64,000 nt of DNA, taken from the NCBI RefSeq assembly GCF_018131185.1, contig NZ_JAFCJE010000006.1:248001-312000 (forward strand), read 5' to 3'. Below the pieces are notes generated by a model. It was not told where the DNA came from. It did not search any database and saw only the letters and a program-made list of their open reading frames with translations. Shown here piece after piece: positions 63,962-64,000 of this stretch (the stretch's first letter is position 1; each line of letters opens with the position of its first letter). This stretch comes from Bradyrhizobium diazoefficiens (lineage in GTDB: Bacteria > Pseudomonadota > Alphaproteobacteria > Rhizobiales > Xanthobacteraceae). Made by a program: the position numbers and the translations under genes.

Positions 63962-64000
63962 CTACTTCCCCTTCTTCCGCTGCTGCTGTCCGAGGCCCAT
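63962..64000 (-). CDS. 3' end of an unidentified gene
   Basis: Reading the minus strand from the window edge gives MGLGQQQRKKGK and TAG, a basic, Gln/Lys-rich C-terminal tail. Only 12 codons are visible, so no identity can be given. Confidence 0.35.
   Translation of the reverse strand: MGLGQQQRKKGK

Overview
The window looks like a piece of core chromosome from a Bradyrhizobium-type alphaproteobacterium. This is inferred from high GC content, typical rhizobial gene order, a magnesium-type HemB, a GcrA-family protein, a DmeF-type cation exporter, an LdtR-type regulator, and several families of intergenic palindromic repeats of the sort common in Bradyrhizobium and Rhodopseudomonas. There is no phage, insertion sequence, CRISPR array or conjugative module.

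Layout. 1-11 kb is housekeeping: the end of rpoZ, rsh (ppGpp), pdxJ-acpS-lepB-rnc-era in a tight operon, recO, and parC. 11-20.5 kb is accessory: a peptide-type solute-binding protein, a GMC oxidoreductase, a 1.1 kb gene-free repeat island, a large winged-helix/NB-ARC/TPR regulator, and an SDR divergent from an AraC regulator. 20.5-30 kb is rich in transport: a chromate pair (chrA plus a rhodanese-ChrB fusion), dmeF, two MFS exporters, a class III nucleotide cyclase, and mntH behind a manganese-regulator-like operator. 29.6-34.7 kb has bpt, an RDD membrane protein, hemB, a membrane protein, ldtR and two small genes. 35-41 kb is a one-carbon/riboflavin block: glyA-nrdR-ribD-ribE-ribH-nusB-thiL. 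41-50 kb has hppA (K+-independent proton pyrophosphatase), a TctC-type binding protein, bamE, a cytochrome bc1 assembly factor, DUF177, plsX-fabH-ihfA-merR and tRNA-Pro(GGG). 50-64 kb is mixed accessory: TetR/hydrolase, an EAL phosphodiesterase, a TetR remnant, an SDR, an alpha/beta hydrolase that has lost its nucleophile serine, a MarR regulator with a clear operator, a major porin, a GcrA paralog, formamidase, YdcF, DUF169 and a saccharopine-dehydrogenase-like enzyme.

No complete new multi-gene system stands out. The best leads are small: a possible small RNA at about 58945-59024, a two-hairpin leader between thiL and hppA, direct GTTGCAA repeats before mntH, a perfect inverted repeat before the MarR gene, a probable CTG start in ydcF, the catalytically altered hydrolase at 55216-56349, and several repeat families sitting exactly at gene ends. 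All functional names come from reading translated motifs; no database search was run.
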